Below the pieces are notes generated by a model. The model was not told where the DNA came from, did no database searches, and saw only the letters and a list, made by a program, of their open reading frames with translations. The translations under genes and the position numbers were made by a program. 64,000 bases of DNA, from NCBI GenBank assembly GCA_039105265.1, contig JAPFFF010000008.1:1178001-1242000 (forward strand), in the 5' to 3' direction. Positions 49,544-60,000 of the stretch are shown piece after piece. Numbering within the stretch: position 1 is the stretch's first letter; each line of letters opens with the position of its first letter. Source of the DNA: Tritrichomonas musculus. Taxonomy: Eukaryota > Parabasalia > Tritrichomonadida > Tritrichomonadidae.

Positions 49544-49548
49544 TCATT
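49544..49548 (+). promoter_or_regulatory. Candidate initiator (Inr), TCATT
   Basis: TCATTAATG places A(+1) at 49546, four nt before the ATG at 49550; this near-leaderless spacing resembles that of the gene at 36687. Confidence 0.4.
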
Positions 49549-49549
49549 A

Positions 49550-49816
49550 ATGAGCATTCTGTGCAATGAGAAGCAGGTTGATATATCTAGCATTCACCAG
49601 TTAGATGACGAAGAGTCAACAACAAGTGACGAAGATGGCAGTTTTGACAACTATGAAAAAGAAGAAGAATATTATGCTGATTTTGCATTCAATCCCAGTC
49701 AAAAAGCACCTAATGAAAAAAATTCATTTTTAAATACTAGATATACAGCTTATTCCAAATCAAATCTAATGGTTAAGTCGTTGAACATTGTTTTTAACAA
49801 GTTTTTTTTTTTATGA
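49550..49816 (+). CDS. Possible short acidic protein, 88 aa
   Basis: Begins MSILCNEKQVDISSIHQLDD, followed by an acidic, Ser/Thr-containing stretch (STTSDEDGSFDNYEKEEEYY) and a more basic end. An initiator-like TCATT directly before the ATG raises the odds that it is real. No homologue is recognised. Amino-acid use in the first 60 residues looks like that of an expressed disordered protein; the last 15 residues (LNIVFNKFFFL) read through a poly-T tract and are less convincing. Confidence 0.45.
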   Translation: MSILCNEKQVDISSIHQLDDEESTTSDEDGSFDNYEKEEEYYADFAFNPSQKAPNEKNSFLNTRYTAYSKSNLMVKSLNIVFNKFFFL

Positions 49817-50223
49817 TTTAATATATATTAAATTGAATGATTTAACTTTATACTCATTGATAAATGAGTTCATTATAAGATTTATTCATGCCATTTTTCA
49901 TTTCTCTATTTCAGAATATTAAAAATAAAATATTTAGGGAAACTATATACTTGCCAAAAAAACAAATAATTATTATATAAAACACAATGATCAATGATTC
50001 GAATGCATTTAAATCATTTTAAAAAAAAATGATTTGATTTTTCCATGAAAGCATATAATTTCGAGATACGATTGTACGAAAACGATCATCATCAGGCACC
50101 GATTAATTTATATTTTATATATATATTTTCTAGTCTTTTTTAATATAGCTTATCAGAAAATTTGAAAGTGAAGTGACTTTTTAAAACAATTATTGAAAAT
50201 AAAATGTGAATTATTCTTTTTTA
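49817..50223. other. Convergent spacer
   Basis: A+T-rich, holding one copy of AATTGAATGA (49831-49840) just after the short gene. No gene or RNA recognised. Confidence 0.4.
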
Positions 50224-52335
50224 TTAATTAAAATGATAGTGTTCCAAAAATGCATTGAAACTATCTTTGAATTTTATCTCAGAATTTTCTTCATCATGAT
50301 CTAAAACTTGCATGCACAAAGGAACGTATTTAAATGTTTCAGAGCAACTTATTGCCACTTGACATGCAGTTTCATACACATTTGGAAATGTGAATTTTGA
50401 AGGCAGAACACCATTATCTGTGCAACTTTTATCATTACCAACAGAATAAAATTTGCTTGAGAAAACATTTGTGAACTGAATATATGAATTATATTGTTTA
50501 TGATTATAATATTTTCCTTCGAAAATAAGATTTGAGTCTGTTTCAGCTGATTCAAATGCAACACCAGTTGTATTAGAATAATAAGATGCTATTTTAAAAT
50601 AAGTGCCTGTAATTGAATGGCCAATTGTATACAAATGTTCTTGAGATATATTAAATTGAGAATACATTTGTAAAATTGCATCAATTTCTCTTGATAAATG
50701 ATCTTGTTTATAAAAGATTGCTTTATTTATTAATTCAAGAAGAAGAAGATAGTCTTTGAATACTTTTCTTATCGGATAATATCCTATCAAAAACGAACTA
50801 ATGAATTTTGGTTGAAATTCATTGAAGACAATTTCAGCAAATAATTTTATATCATTGAATTTTTCAATGCCTCCGCCAACAATGAAGTGAGTTGAACCAA
50901 TCAATTTTCTATCAGATGTAACCAATAAAGGTTGTATGACTAAATTAGAATCAAAATTGATTTGATATCTATCAAATCCAGAAATATTGAATTGTTTATT
51001 TAAAACAGTCACATTTTCATCATCTGAAAAATAATCAAGAGTTTTATTAATTAATTTTTCTGATGAAATTACGAGAACTTTTTGTGTATCTAACTTTTTG
51101 CATAGAATATAAATTCCATCTTTTTCATAATCTTCACCAAATATGTATTTCATTGTTGTATTAAACATGCCTCTTTTGCTTGGATCAACAATGCATTTCC
51201 CACTTTTTGTTATTGTATAAAATCTTGGCAAAGTTGTTAAAAATGCAAAATCATCAATGCGAAAAGAATCATCAAAAGGTGAATGAGTATAACAAAATCC
51301 ATCTTTATTTATAATCTTCATTTTCCCTAATCTGTCCCATTTGGTATAATTTTCAATAAATGTCACGTTTTCGTTTACTTTTGGTAACATTTTTTTGGCA
51401 AAGAAAAAGTTCAAACCAAATAAAAAAATAATTAAAAAAGAATACAATGCTAAAACACAATAAATTGCATATTTTTCTGTACTTGCTTTAATTCTTTTAA
51501 TTCTATATTTAAAATTAATTAAAAAATCGAATATATTGATTGAAAAAACGTTATAAATAATGAGCAATTTGATAAATAAAAAAGGAAATGAAAATGCTTT
51601 TGTCAATAAAAAAAATGAAATTTGTAACAAAAACAAAATTATGCATATGATTATTTTATATTTTTTTGGATTTTTAATAAATGGTCTAAAGAGAGCAGTT
51701 TTATCAAACATTCCTTCAAAACTCAATTTCGGTTGAAAAACTAAATGCATTCGATTTCTATATCGACCTGTAGTATCATATTTATAAGTGAATGGAAATG
51801 CATAATAAACATAAAAAAACAATTGAAAAATAAAACTAAAAATAACATCGCATGATGCATCTATAAATGTCAAAGGAATAGTAATAATTTCCAAAAAAAT
51901 TAAACAAGCATAAAAAATATTTATAATTTCAGCATCTTTGATTATTTCAGATGATAATCTAATTCGATCATTTGGCATATTTTCATATTCAGTTTGATTT
52001 GAATTTTCAATAATAATATTTTTAAATTTCATTTCTGAAAAAATCAATTTTAATCCATCAAAAAAGAACGATAGATATGACTTCACTACATCAAATAAAA
52101 AAAAGAATAAAGAATAAAAAAGACCAAAATCTGATAAAATTGACAATATTGAAAAAATAAAAATGACCGCATTTTGTTGAATAAGTAAAATACTATCACA
52201 AAAAAGCATATTAATTGTGTTTAATATGATTCCAATATATGCGAAATATGCTTTTTTAGCGGCGCCGAGGAAAATCAGAGCGGCAATAAATAAGCCAATA
52301 TCCTTAAAAATAAGACCAATATTAACTTTTTTCAT
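50224..52335 (-). CDS. Polytopic membrane protein with lipase-like alpha/beta-hydrolase domain
   Basis: A 703-aa protein. The N-terminal 320 residues hold about eight hydrophobic helices, with a hydrophilic loop at about 105-130. The C-terminal half is soluble and contains a nucleophile elbow LYTIGHSITGTYFKIA; S574 in GHSxxG would be the catalytic Ser, as in class 3 lipases, and is followed by a strand (GVAFESAE) in the right place. Candidate Asp and His partners lie downstream (GNDKSCTDNG and the C-terminal HD/HYH) but cannot be assigned safely. Membrane lipases with N-terminal helices, such as diacylglycerol-lipase-type enzymes, are the nearest known layout. Substrate is unknown. The last 18 codons share a 22-bp identity with the Sel1 pseudogene at 52819-53064. 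Confidence 0.75.
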   Translation of the reverse strand: MKKVNIGLIFKDIGLFIAALIFLGAAKKAYFAYIGIILNTINMLFCDSILLIQQNAVIFIFSILSILSDFGLFYSLFFFLFDVVKSYLSFFFDGLKLIFSEMKFKNIIIENSNQTEYENMPNDRIRLSSEIIKDAEIINIFYACLIFLEIITIPLTFIDASCDVIFSFIFQLFFYVYYAFPFTYKYDTTGRYRNRMHLVFQPKLSFEGMFDKTALFRPFIKNPKKYKIIICIILFLLQISFFLLTKAFSFPFLFIKLLIIYNVFSINIFDFLINFKYRIKRIKASTEKYAIYCVLALYSFLIIFLFGLNFFFAKKMLPKVNENVTFIENYTKWDRLGKMKIINKDGFCYTHSPFDDSFRIDDFAFLTTLPRFYTITKSGKCIVDPSKRGMFNTTMKYIFGEDYEKDGIYILCKKLDTQKVLVISSEKLINKTLDYFSDDENVTVLNKQFNISGFDRYQINFDSNLVIQPLLVTSDRKLIGSTHFIVGGGIEKFNDIKLFAEIVFNEFQPKFISSFLIGYYPIRKVFKDYLLLLELINKAIFYKQDHLSREIDAILQMYSQFNISQEHLYTIGHSITGTYFKIASYYSNTTGVAFESAETDSNLIFEGKYYNHKQYNSYIQFTNVFSSKFYSVGNDKSCTDNGVLPSKFTFPNVYETACQVAISCSETFKYVPLCMQVLDHDEENSEIKFKDSFNAFLEHYHFN

Positions 52336-52818
52336 TTTGTAGTTCTTGAGTTATTGAAATTAAAAAAAAAAAATTTTTAATGTCAAAAATTGGCCTTTTA
52401 GATTTTTCTATACTTATTTGATCTGTATATAAACTTTTTAAGAAAAATAAGGCCAAATATCTATATGAAAAAGTTACCAATATTTTAAATTATATCTTTA
52501 TGAAAAATGAATAATTATTATTATTAATTATAAAATTAGATTTTATATCATATATAAAAAATAAAAAATAGTTATAAAATAGTCATTAAAATTTACTAAA
52601 AAATGTTATAATCAATAAAACTTTGAGTAAATTTCAAATTGGAAAATATTATTAAGTTCATTCAATGAATTTCTTATTTTATATCTAATATTTTGTATTT
52701 ATCTTTTTATTTTAATTTTTGTTTATTTAAGTTTCTTTAATTTTGAAGCCATTTTCATTTACTTCATTTAGTTAATCTGAAACAGATTTTATCTTGCCTT
52801 TTGCTTTTTAATTCCCTT
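52336..52818. other. A+T-rich intergenic spacer
   Basis: No gene. It contains one TCATTCAAT word at 52658-52666 on the plus strand. Otherwise simple A+T-rich sequence. Confidence 0.4.
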
Positions 52819-52879
52819 CATAAATCAATTGGAACCGCAATTCCTTTTTCATGCATTGTTCCTAGATCGATATAAGCAT

Positions 52880-52912
<33 letters not shown>

Positions 52913-53064
52913 AATTTTTGAGGATATTTCAAAAAGTTCAATTGTCTTCGAGTAACTTTTTTCGACACCTTGACCTTTCTTATAAGCAAGTCCCAGATTA
53001 TTCAATCCATTTGAATTTCCAAGTTCTGCTGACTTTGAGAATGCATTGAAACTATCTTTGACTT
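52819..53064 (-). pseudogene. Sel1-repeat pseudogene fragment
   Basis: On the minus strand, codons just inside 53064 read KDSFNAFSKSAELGNSNGLN and then NLGLAYKKGQGVEKSYSKT, a clear Sel1 repeat (ALxxLGxxYxxGxGVxxD pattern). A poly-T run on the plus strand (about 52881-52911) interrupts the frame; beyond it AYIDLGTMHEKGIAVPIDL, a second Sel1 unit, runs to a stop. There is no start codon or full gene. Sel1 proteins are common adaptor proteins in trichomonads. This is a leftover of one. Confidence 0.75.
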
Positions 53065-53069
53065 ATTTC

Positions 53070-53900
53070 ATCTGAACATGCAACGGATTTAATATCTGGA
53101 AATGCAGAAACTTCTGACAAAAACGCAATTTCACCAACTCAAACTATTATTGAAGTTCCATTCTCAATTCCAACTCCAATACCCGAAAACATTACTATTT
53201 TAGATGTTCTAAATAATATTTATGTCAAAGAATTGGATGATGAATTGAAGATTGTCATTATAAATCTAAAAAACAATTCAATATAATTCAACATTAAAAG
53301 AAAATCAATTTATAAAACCAGCAGCTGATTCAACAATTAATGTCAAAGGAGGAAATTTAAATGTTGTTTTACTTGAAAAAGGCAAGGTTACTGTAAATGT
53401 TTACAATGAAGAAACTGAACTTTCAATCAACGGGAATGGTGAAAACAGCAGAAAAATCTATTTATAAAAGGAAAATCTCAAATAAATGAATCTGTCATAA
53501 TGAATGCTCCAACCAAAATCAGAACAGTTACAATTTATTCAATTATTTCATAATCATAAGGCGCAATATCAATCAAGAGTGAAAATGAAAATCATGTTGA
53601 TTTAATTGTGAAAAATACCTCAGTTATGTATTTTTAATATCAATCAAAGTGAAAAAGAAAATCATCAAGAGTACTCTTGATGATTCTACTGTACAATTCG
53701 AAATATTTGGTAAATTAAACCAACTTTTAATTAAAGGATCATTTAAGAATCCACAAAAAGTCACTTTTATTAAATAAAATCGCCAATGATAATAATGTTA
53801 ATCAAGTATTTGATATGGAACACTCAATTATTGAAGGATCATTTGAAAAAACAAATCAAAAATTGGCTTCAAAAAATAAAATATTGAAATTCTGGCTTTC
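53070..53900 (+). pseudogene. Decayed protein-coding gene of unknown family
   Basis: Plus-strand DNA with coding-like composition broken into short open pieces, for example TQTIIEVPFSIPTPIPENIT near 53140, VKGGNLNVVLLEKGKVTVNV near 53340 and MNAPTKIRTVTIYSII near 53500. Several stops and frame changes separate them, so no product is expected. The strand-rich pieces suggest a repetitive beta-type, perhaps surface, protein. I do not recognise a family. It begins right next to the Sel1 fragment on the opposite strand. Confidence 0.6.
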
Positions 53901-53939
53901 ATTTATCTGAATGTAAAGATCATTTGCCTTCAATGGAAA

Positions 53940-53993
53940 ACAAAACAAAACAAAAAAACAAAACAAAAACAAAAACAACAACAACAACAACAA

Positions 53994-54032
<39 letters not shown>
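53940..54032 (+). repeat. CAAAA/CAA simple repeat running into poly-A
   Basis: ACAAAAC-type units give way to (CAA)n and then to an unbroken A run of 38 bp (53995-54032). Apparent reading frames through it on either strand are artefacts. Confidence 0.9.
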
Positions 54033-54033
<1 letters not shown>

Positions 54034-54305
54034 ATTTTCAAAGTTTTTCAAAGTAACAATGGTGATGATAATAATAAAGATGATAAAAAACTTGGGTTTT
54101 AAAATCTAAATTGTAAGTGTTTAAAAGTTAAAATCTGAATTGTTAAATAAATTATGAAATATTATACAATTAGCCAATCACTCATCAACTTAAAAAGAAA
54201 AATGATAAAGATAAAGCAATACATAAAGCTATGAAGAATTCATAAATCAATGAATTAGGAATATTAGATATAAAAATGATGATTTTTAGTTTCATAAAAT
54301 TTGAT

Positions 54306-56411
54306 CTAAGCATTTTCATCATACAATATCTTTTTTGTTATTTTGAATCTTTTACATGTTGTAAAAAAAGACTGATTTTTATTTGAGAATAATGCTGATG
54401 GAAAGATTATATATTTTAAAGACCTACATTCTTCAAAAGCTTGATCTTTAACTGATTTAACTGAATAAGGAATTATAAGTTTTTCCAACGATGAACATTT
54501 TTTAAACGCAGAATTCTCAATCGAAGTTACCGAAAGAGGGATTTGAATATGAACCAAAGATGAGCATTCTTCGAAAATAGAATTTCCAAATGTTGTAACA
54601 TGTGATGGCATTTCAAAAGATATTTGCGATAATAATGAACATCCTTTGAAAGCCGAATCACCAATATCAGTTACAGCAGAAGGAATTGTTATTTGTGATA
54701 ATAATTTACACCCTTTGAAAGCGCTGTATCCAATTTTAGTTACTGAAGATGGAATTTCTATTTGTGTCAATGATGAGCATCCTTTGAAAGCTGAATCACA
54801 AATTTCTGTTAAAGAAGAACATATTGTTATTTGTCTCAATGAAAAACAACCATCAAAAGCATTACACCCAATTGAAGTTACAGAATAAGGAATCACTATT
54901 TGTTCTAATGAAGAACATTGAAAAAAAGTTCCTGATCCAATTTCAGTTACAGATAAAGGTAATGTTATTTGTTTCAATGATTTACATCCTTTGAAAGCAT
55001 TATATCCTATTTTTGTTACAGAAGGAGGAATTGTTATTTGCTCCATTGAAAAACAATCTTCAAAAGCAGATTTGCCAATCTCAGTAACAGAAGATGGGAT
55101 CTCTAATTTTATCAATGAAGAACATCCTTTGAAAACAAAATTTTCAATTTCATTAACAGATGAAGGAATTGTTATTTGTGCCAACGATGAGCAGTCACAA
55201 AAGGCGCTCCATCCAATTGACGTTACGAAAGAAGAAATTGTTATTTTGACTAATGATGAACAACTTTTAAAAGTTCCATCTTCAATCGTAGTTACAGATG
55301 GAGGAATTGTTATTTTTGTCAATGAAGAGCATCCTTCGAACGCTCCTTCTTCAATTTTAGTTACAGAAGAAGGAATATTAATTTGTGCTAATGAAGAACA
55401 GTTTTTAAAAGTTCCTTCTTCAATCGTAGTTACAGATGATGGAATTGTTATTTTTTTTAATGAAGAACATCCTTCGAATGATCCTTTTTTAATTCTAACT
55501 ATAGAAGATGGAATTGTTATTTGCAATAATGATGAGCAATCTTTGAAAGCATATTTTCCAATTGAAGTAACAGTAGAATCAATTTTTACAAAATTGATTT
55601 CTTTATTATTTATAAAGTATTCATCAATTGATTGGTTTTCTGTAAATAATACCGAAATTTTCAAATCATTTATATGGTCTTCTTTAATTTTCAAGGCTTG
55701 CTTAAAAATATCATCAAAATTTTCTGATGGATATTTCATTTCAATGTAGAAATCTGTGAACCTACTCATTTGTTTTATGAAAACTGATGAATCTAAAATA
55801 TTCTTCTGAAAAAGTTCATATATCATATTCCAGTCTGATCCAAATATTTTATTGATTGGATCATATGTTAAAATTGGGAGAAATTCAAGTTCATGTATTT
55901 TTTCTTTCATTTCTAATATTTTTTCTTTCATATTCTGGTACTTTTGTTCTTCACTCTGATGGTGATCAAGAATAACGTTTTTCACTTTTAAGAAGTCATC
56001 TGAATTTACTTTTTTATTTTGTATTTCTTTCATTTGCTTTATATTTTCATTTATCTCATTTACCTGAATTTTCAAAATGTTGTTGTGTTCTTCATCTTTT
56101 TGTATCAGATCATTGATTTGCTTTGCAACTGTTGCTTTCATTTGGATAATTTCATTTTTTATGCTTGAAATTTCGCTTTGACTTACAATCAATTCTTTTT
56201 CATTTTTTTGTATTTGTTTTTTTATTAGTTGTATTGACTCTTCTTTTATTGATTTTATTTCTTTTTGAATAATTTCAAGTTGGTTTCTTAAATCTAAGGT
56301 GTTTTCATTTTCTCTGTGCTCTATTTCACCAACTTTTGTTTGTAAATATGACTTAATTTGTATGAACTCTTTTTTGATCATTTGGAATTGGTTGACTAAT
56401 AGATCGAACAT
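54306..56411 (-). CDS. Coiled-coil plus LRR_5 (BspA-like) protein, 701 aa
   Basis: Residues 1 to about 175 are a strongly predicted coiled coil (heptad-rich, for example IIQKEIKSIKEESIQLIKKQ). A 100-residue linker contains a short conserved-looking piece (LPILTYDPINKIFGSDWNMI). From about 283 to 690 run LRR_5 repeats of the form CSSLxxITIPSSVTxIGxxAF, very regular and close to one another, so recently duplicated. No signal peptide or membrane helix is visible. A cytosolic oligomer held together by the coiled coil is more likely than a surface adhesin. It differs from the other LRR gene in this window in having no acidic tail and no 60-residue insertions. Confidence 0.88.
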   Translation of the reverse strand: MFDLLVNQFQMIKKEFIQIKSYLQTKVGEIEHRENENTLDLRNQLEIIQKEIKSIKEESIQLIKKQIQKNEKELIVSQSEISSIKNEIIQMKATVAKQINDLIQKDEEHNNILKIQVNEINENIKQMKEIQNKKVNSDDFLKVKNVILDHHQSEEQKYQNMKEKILEMKEKIHELEFLPILTYDPINKIFGSDWNMIYELFQKNILDSSVFIKQMSRFTDFYIEMKYPSENFDDIFKQALKIKEDHINDLKISVLFTENQSIDEYFINNKEINFVKIDSTVTSIGKYAFKDCSSLLQITIPSSIVRIKKGSFEGCSSLKKITIPSSVTTIEEGTFKNCSSLAQINIPSSVTKIEEGAFEGCSSLTKITIPPSVTTIEDGTFKSCSSLVKITISSFVTSIGWSAFCDCSSLAQITIPSSVNEIENFVFKGCSSLIKLEIPSSVTEIGKSAFEDCFSMEQITIPPSVTKIGYNAFKGCKSLKQITLPLSVTEIGSGTFFQCSSLEQIVIPYSVTSIGCNAFDGCFSLRQITICSSLTEICDSAFKGCSSLTQIEIPSSVTKIGYSAFKGCKLLSQITIPSAVTDIGDSAFKGCSLLSQISFEMPSHVTTFGNSIFEECSSLVHIQIPLSVTSIENSAFKKCSSLEKLIIPYSVKSVKDQAFEECRSLKYIIFPSALFSNKNQSFFTTCKRFKITKKILYDENA

Positions 56412-57021
56412 GTTTAATTAATGTATATAATGGATTTTAAAAAATGAAATGAAAAATTTTGTGACACAAAATTTTGTTAGTATATGGCACAAAATTCTCA
56501 GAAAAAATTGTACATCAGAAAAAAAATATGAAACCTTTTTGAATTTTAATAAAAAATACCATGAATATCCGTTTCTTCTTATATCTGAAGTATTTCCTTG
56601 TTATTAATAAAACAAAGTTTTGTTAACAAAACTTTCACCTTTTTTATACAGAAGGCCTAGAGGCAAAGTTGTTTCCTTTATATGATTGTTGAATCAACAG
56701 ATGCTAAAAGAACATTTCGTTCTTTTTTATTTCCATTCAATGCAAACAAACTTTTAGAAAACTTTTAGAAATAAAGAACCATTGTTGTAACAAAATTATT
56801 AAAATTAATAATAATTTTGGTAGGTTTCCAATGATTCAAAAATTTTATAACATGTTCACCAAATATATGCTTAATCCAAAATGTATTCATAAAAAAATAA
56901 CAAAAAAAATTAAAAATTAAAATTTTTTAATAATAATCAAATGAAATTTGCTAAAAAAGAGTTCAATAATATTAATCTATTAATTTATTACATTTTTAAA
57001 GGATCAAGTGCGCCACATACA
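56412..57021. other. Spacer with perfect 22-bp palindrome
   Basis: A+T-rich. AAAGTTTTGTT followed by its exact reverse complement forms a 22-bp palindrome at 56614-56635. A second hairpin, AAAAGAAC-ATTTC-GTTCTTTT, lies near 56706-56730. The repeated word CACAAAATT occurs at about 56464 and 56487. These may be transcript-end or promoter structures of the LRR gene. No gene is supported. Confidence 0.5.
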
Positions 57022-60000
57022 TTAAATCTGAAAGATCCAGTCATCGTTGTTTCGGTTATTATTTTGAGGAGGATTGTTTCTGTTCTGATTAGCGTTTGTA
57101 TTGAATGGATTTGTTGCTTGTTGCTGTTGCTGAGGAGCATTGAAGTTAGAGGATGAGTTGAATGGGTTTGTTGCAGGTGGACGTGGTTGTTGTTGAGGAG
57201 CGTTAAAGCGTTGGGTAGATGAGTTGAAAGGATTACTTGCAGTTTGCTGTGCAGGCATTCGATTTGATGAAGAGTTGAATGGATTTGTTGCTGACTGGTT
57301 GCTGCCTGGTGGAGTTGATCCAACTTGGTGACCAGGTGGCTTAGCGTTCTTGAAAAGAGCGAAAGGATCGTTTGAAGCAGCAGGACTTTGACTCTTTTGT
57401 TGAGTCTGGTTGTTGAATTGGTTTGTTGAGCCAAACTGTTGATTGGGCTGTTGGAACTGCTGGTTCGAATTGTAAGAGCTACTTGTTGAACCGAACTGTT
57501 GGCTTGTTGAATTAAATTGATTGCCGTTGTTTGATCCGAATTGTTTGTTTTGATACTGGTTTGTTGTGTTAAATTGTTGGTTGGACTGTTGGAATTGATT
57601 CGTTGAACCAAACTGTTGATTTGTTTGGTACTGGTTAGATGAACCGTACTGCTGTGTTGGCTGCTGGAATTGATTTGTTGAGCCAAACTGGTTCGTGCTG
57701 TTTTGGTACTGGCTTACTGGTCTTTGGTTAGAAGAGTACTGATTAATTGATCTAGACTGCTGATTGTATTGGTTCATTGTGCCATATTGGTTGCTATTTT
57801 GTGGCTGGAATTGGTTAGTTGAGCCAAATTGGTTCTGTGTGCTTTGAGCTGTGCCAAATTGATTAGTTGATCCGAATTGGTTTTGTGTGTTCTGAGTTGT
57901 TCCGAATTGACTGAATGAGTTTGATCCGTACTGCTGCTGTTGCTGTGGCTTCTGTGTGTTTGTGGTGTTAAACTGTGCAAATGTATTCGAATTCGATCCA
58001 TACTGTTGTTGAGTGTTTGTGGTGTTTGAGCCAAATTGGTTAAACACGTTTGTGTTTGATCCATATTGCTGTTGTTGAGTGTTTGATCCATACTGTGGCT
58101 GTTGCTGTGGTTTGTTTCCATATTGTTGTTGTTGTTGTGTGTTTGTTCCATATTGAGGTTGTTGTGGCTTGTTCCCATATTGTTGTTGTTGTGTGTTTGA
58201 TCCATACTGTGGCTGTTGCTGTGGTTTGTTCCCATATTGTTGTTGTTGCGTGTTTGATCCATATTGAGGTTGTTGTGGCTTGTTCCCATATTGTTGTTGT
58301 TGTGTGTTTGATCCATACTGTGGCTGTTGTTGTGGCTTGTTTCCATATTGCTGCTGTTGTGGATTTGATCCATACTGTGGTTGTTGTTGTGGTTTATTTC
58401 CATATTGCTGTTGTTGTTGTTGTGTGTTTGATCCATACTGAGGTTGCTGTGGTTTGTTCCCATATTGTTGCTGTTGTTGATTAAACACGTTGGTGTTCGA
58501 TCCATACTGGTTTGGTGTGACTGGATTTGATCCTTGTTGACTGAGCGTCATTGGATTGGATCCTTGTTGACTGAGTGTCATTGGATTGGATCCCTGCTGG
58601 CTTTGTATTGCTTGATTTGATCCGAACTGACTGAATGAATTTGTGTTCGATCCATATTGGTTCATGGGGTTTTGGTTGTTGTATTGATTTGTCGATCTTT
58701 GTTGATTAAACTGGTTAGTTGAGCCTTGTTGATTGAATTGGTTTGTCGAACTTTGTTGACTAAATTGACCGGTTGATGATTGATTTGTGTTTTGGTTTTG
58801 TGTAAATTGGTTCGTGGATCCTTGATTATTGAACTGATTAGCTGATCCTTGGTGAGAAAGCTGTATGTTTTGAGCTTGATTATTAAATTGACTGTTTGAT
58901 CCTTGATGAGAAAGTTGGCTGTTTTGTGGCTGATTATTAAATTGGTTGTTTGATCCTTGGCGATAAATTTGACTGTTTTGAGCTTGGTTATTGAATTGGC
59001 CGCTAGAACCTTGATGAGAGAGTTGATTTGTTGAACTTTGGTTACTGAATTGCATGTTTTGAGAGCTTTGTTGGCCACTTGCATTCATTTGGTTTGATGA
59101 TGAAGTGTGCATTGCTTGCATTTGTTGCTGGCGTTGTTGCATTGGTTGTTGTTGCTGCTGTTGCATTTTTTGTTGCTGCTGCATTTGTTGTTGTTGTTGT
59201 TGCATTGGCTGTTGTTGCATTCTTTGTTGCTGTTGTTGCATTGACTGTTGTTGTTGTTGTTGTTGTTGTTGCTGTTGTTGCATTCTTTGTTGCTGCTGCA
59301 TTTGCTGCTGCTGCTGAAGTCTTCTTTGTTCTTCAGCTTGTTTTCTTTGTCTTTCTTGTTCTTCGGCTAGTTTCCGTTGCCTTTCCTGTTCTTCAGCCAA
59401 TTTTCTTTGTCTTTCTTGTTCTTCAGCCAATTTTCTTTGTCTTTCTTGTTCTTCAGCCAATTTTCTTTGTCTTTCTTGCTCTTCAGCCATTTTTCTTTGC
59501 CTTTCCTGTTCTTCAGCCAATTTTCTTTGCCTTTCTTGTTCTTCAGCTTGCTTTCTCTGTCTTTCTTGTTCTTCAGCTTGTTTTCTTTGTCTTTCTTGTT
59601 CTTCAGCTTGCTTCCTTTGTTTCTCTTGTTCATCGGCAAGACTTGACGAACTCTGGTTTAGATTGAAATTTCCAAGACCAAACGGATCAGCTTCTGATCC
59701 TATAGGGCCTGTTGTTGTTGGCTTTTGGTCAAATGAAAACGAGTCTAAGCCAAATGGATCAAGTCCTGATGATTGGCTTGTTTGTTTGGAGGCAGAAAAT
59801 GGCTCACCGCCAAATGATATTGTTCCTGACTGGTTAGATGGTGCATGGCTCGTTGAAAATGAATCTAAGCCGAATGAATCAAGCCCAAATGGATCTAATG
59901 ACTTGTTCTCCGACTTTGATGCTTCGGCTTGCTTTGCTGCTTCCGCTTGTCTTCTGGCTTCGGCTTCTGCCTTCTTTCTAGCCTCTTCTGCTTGTCTAGC

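Noticed and set aside
53070-53900. Decayed plus-strand gene as a possible virus-like remnant
   Set aside because: No capsid, polymerase, integrase or long-terminal-repeat feature is visible; an ordinary host pseudogene explains it better.
54991-55749. 252-codon plus-strand frame
   Set aside because: It is the antisense of the regular LRR_5 repeats and has no independent signature.
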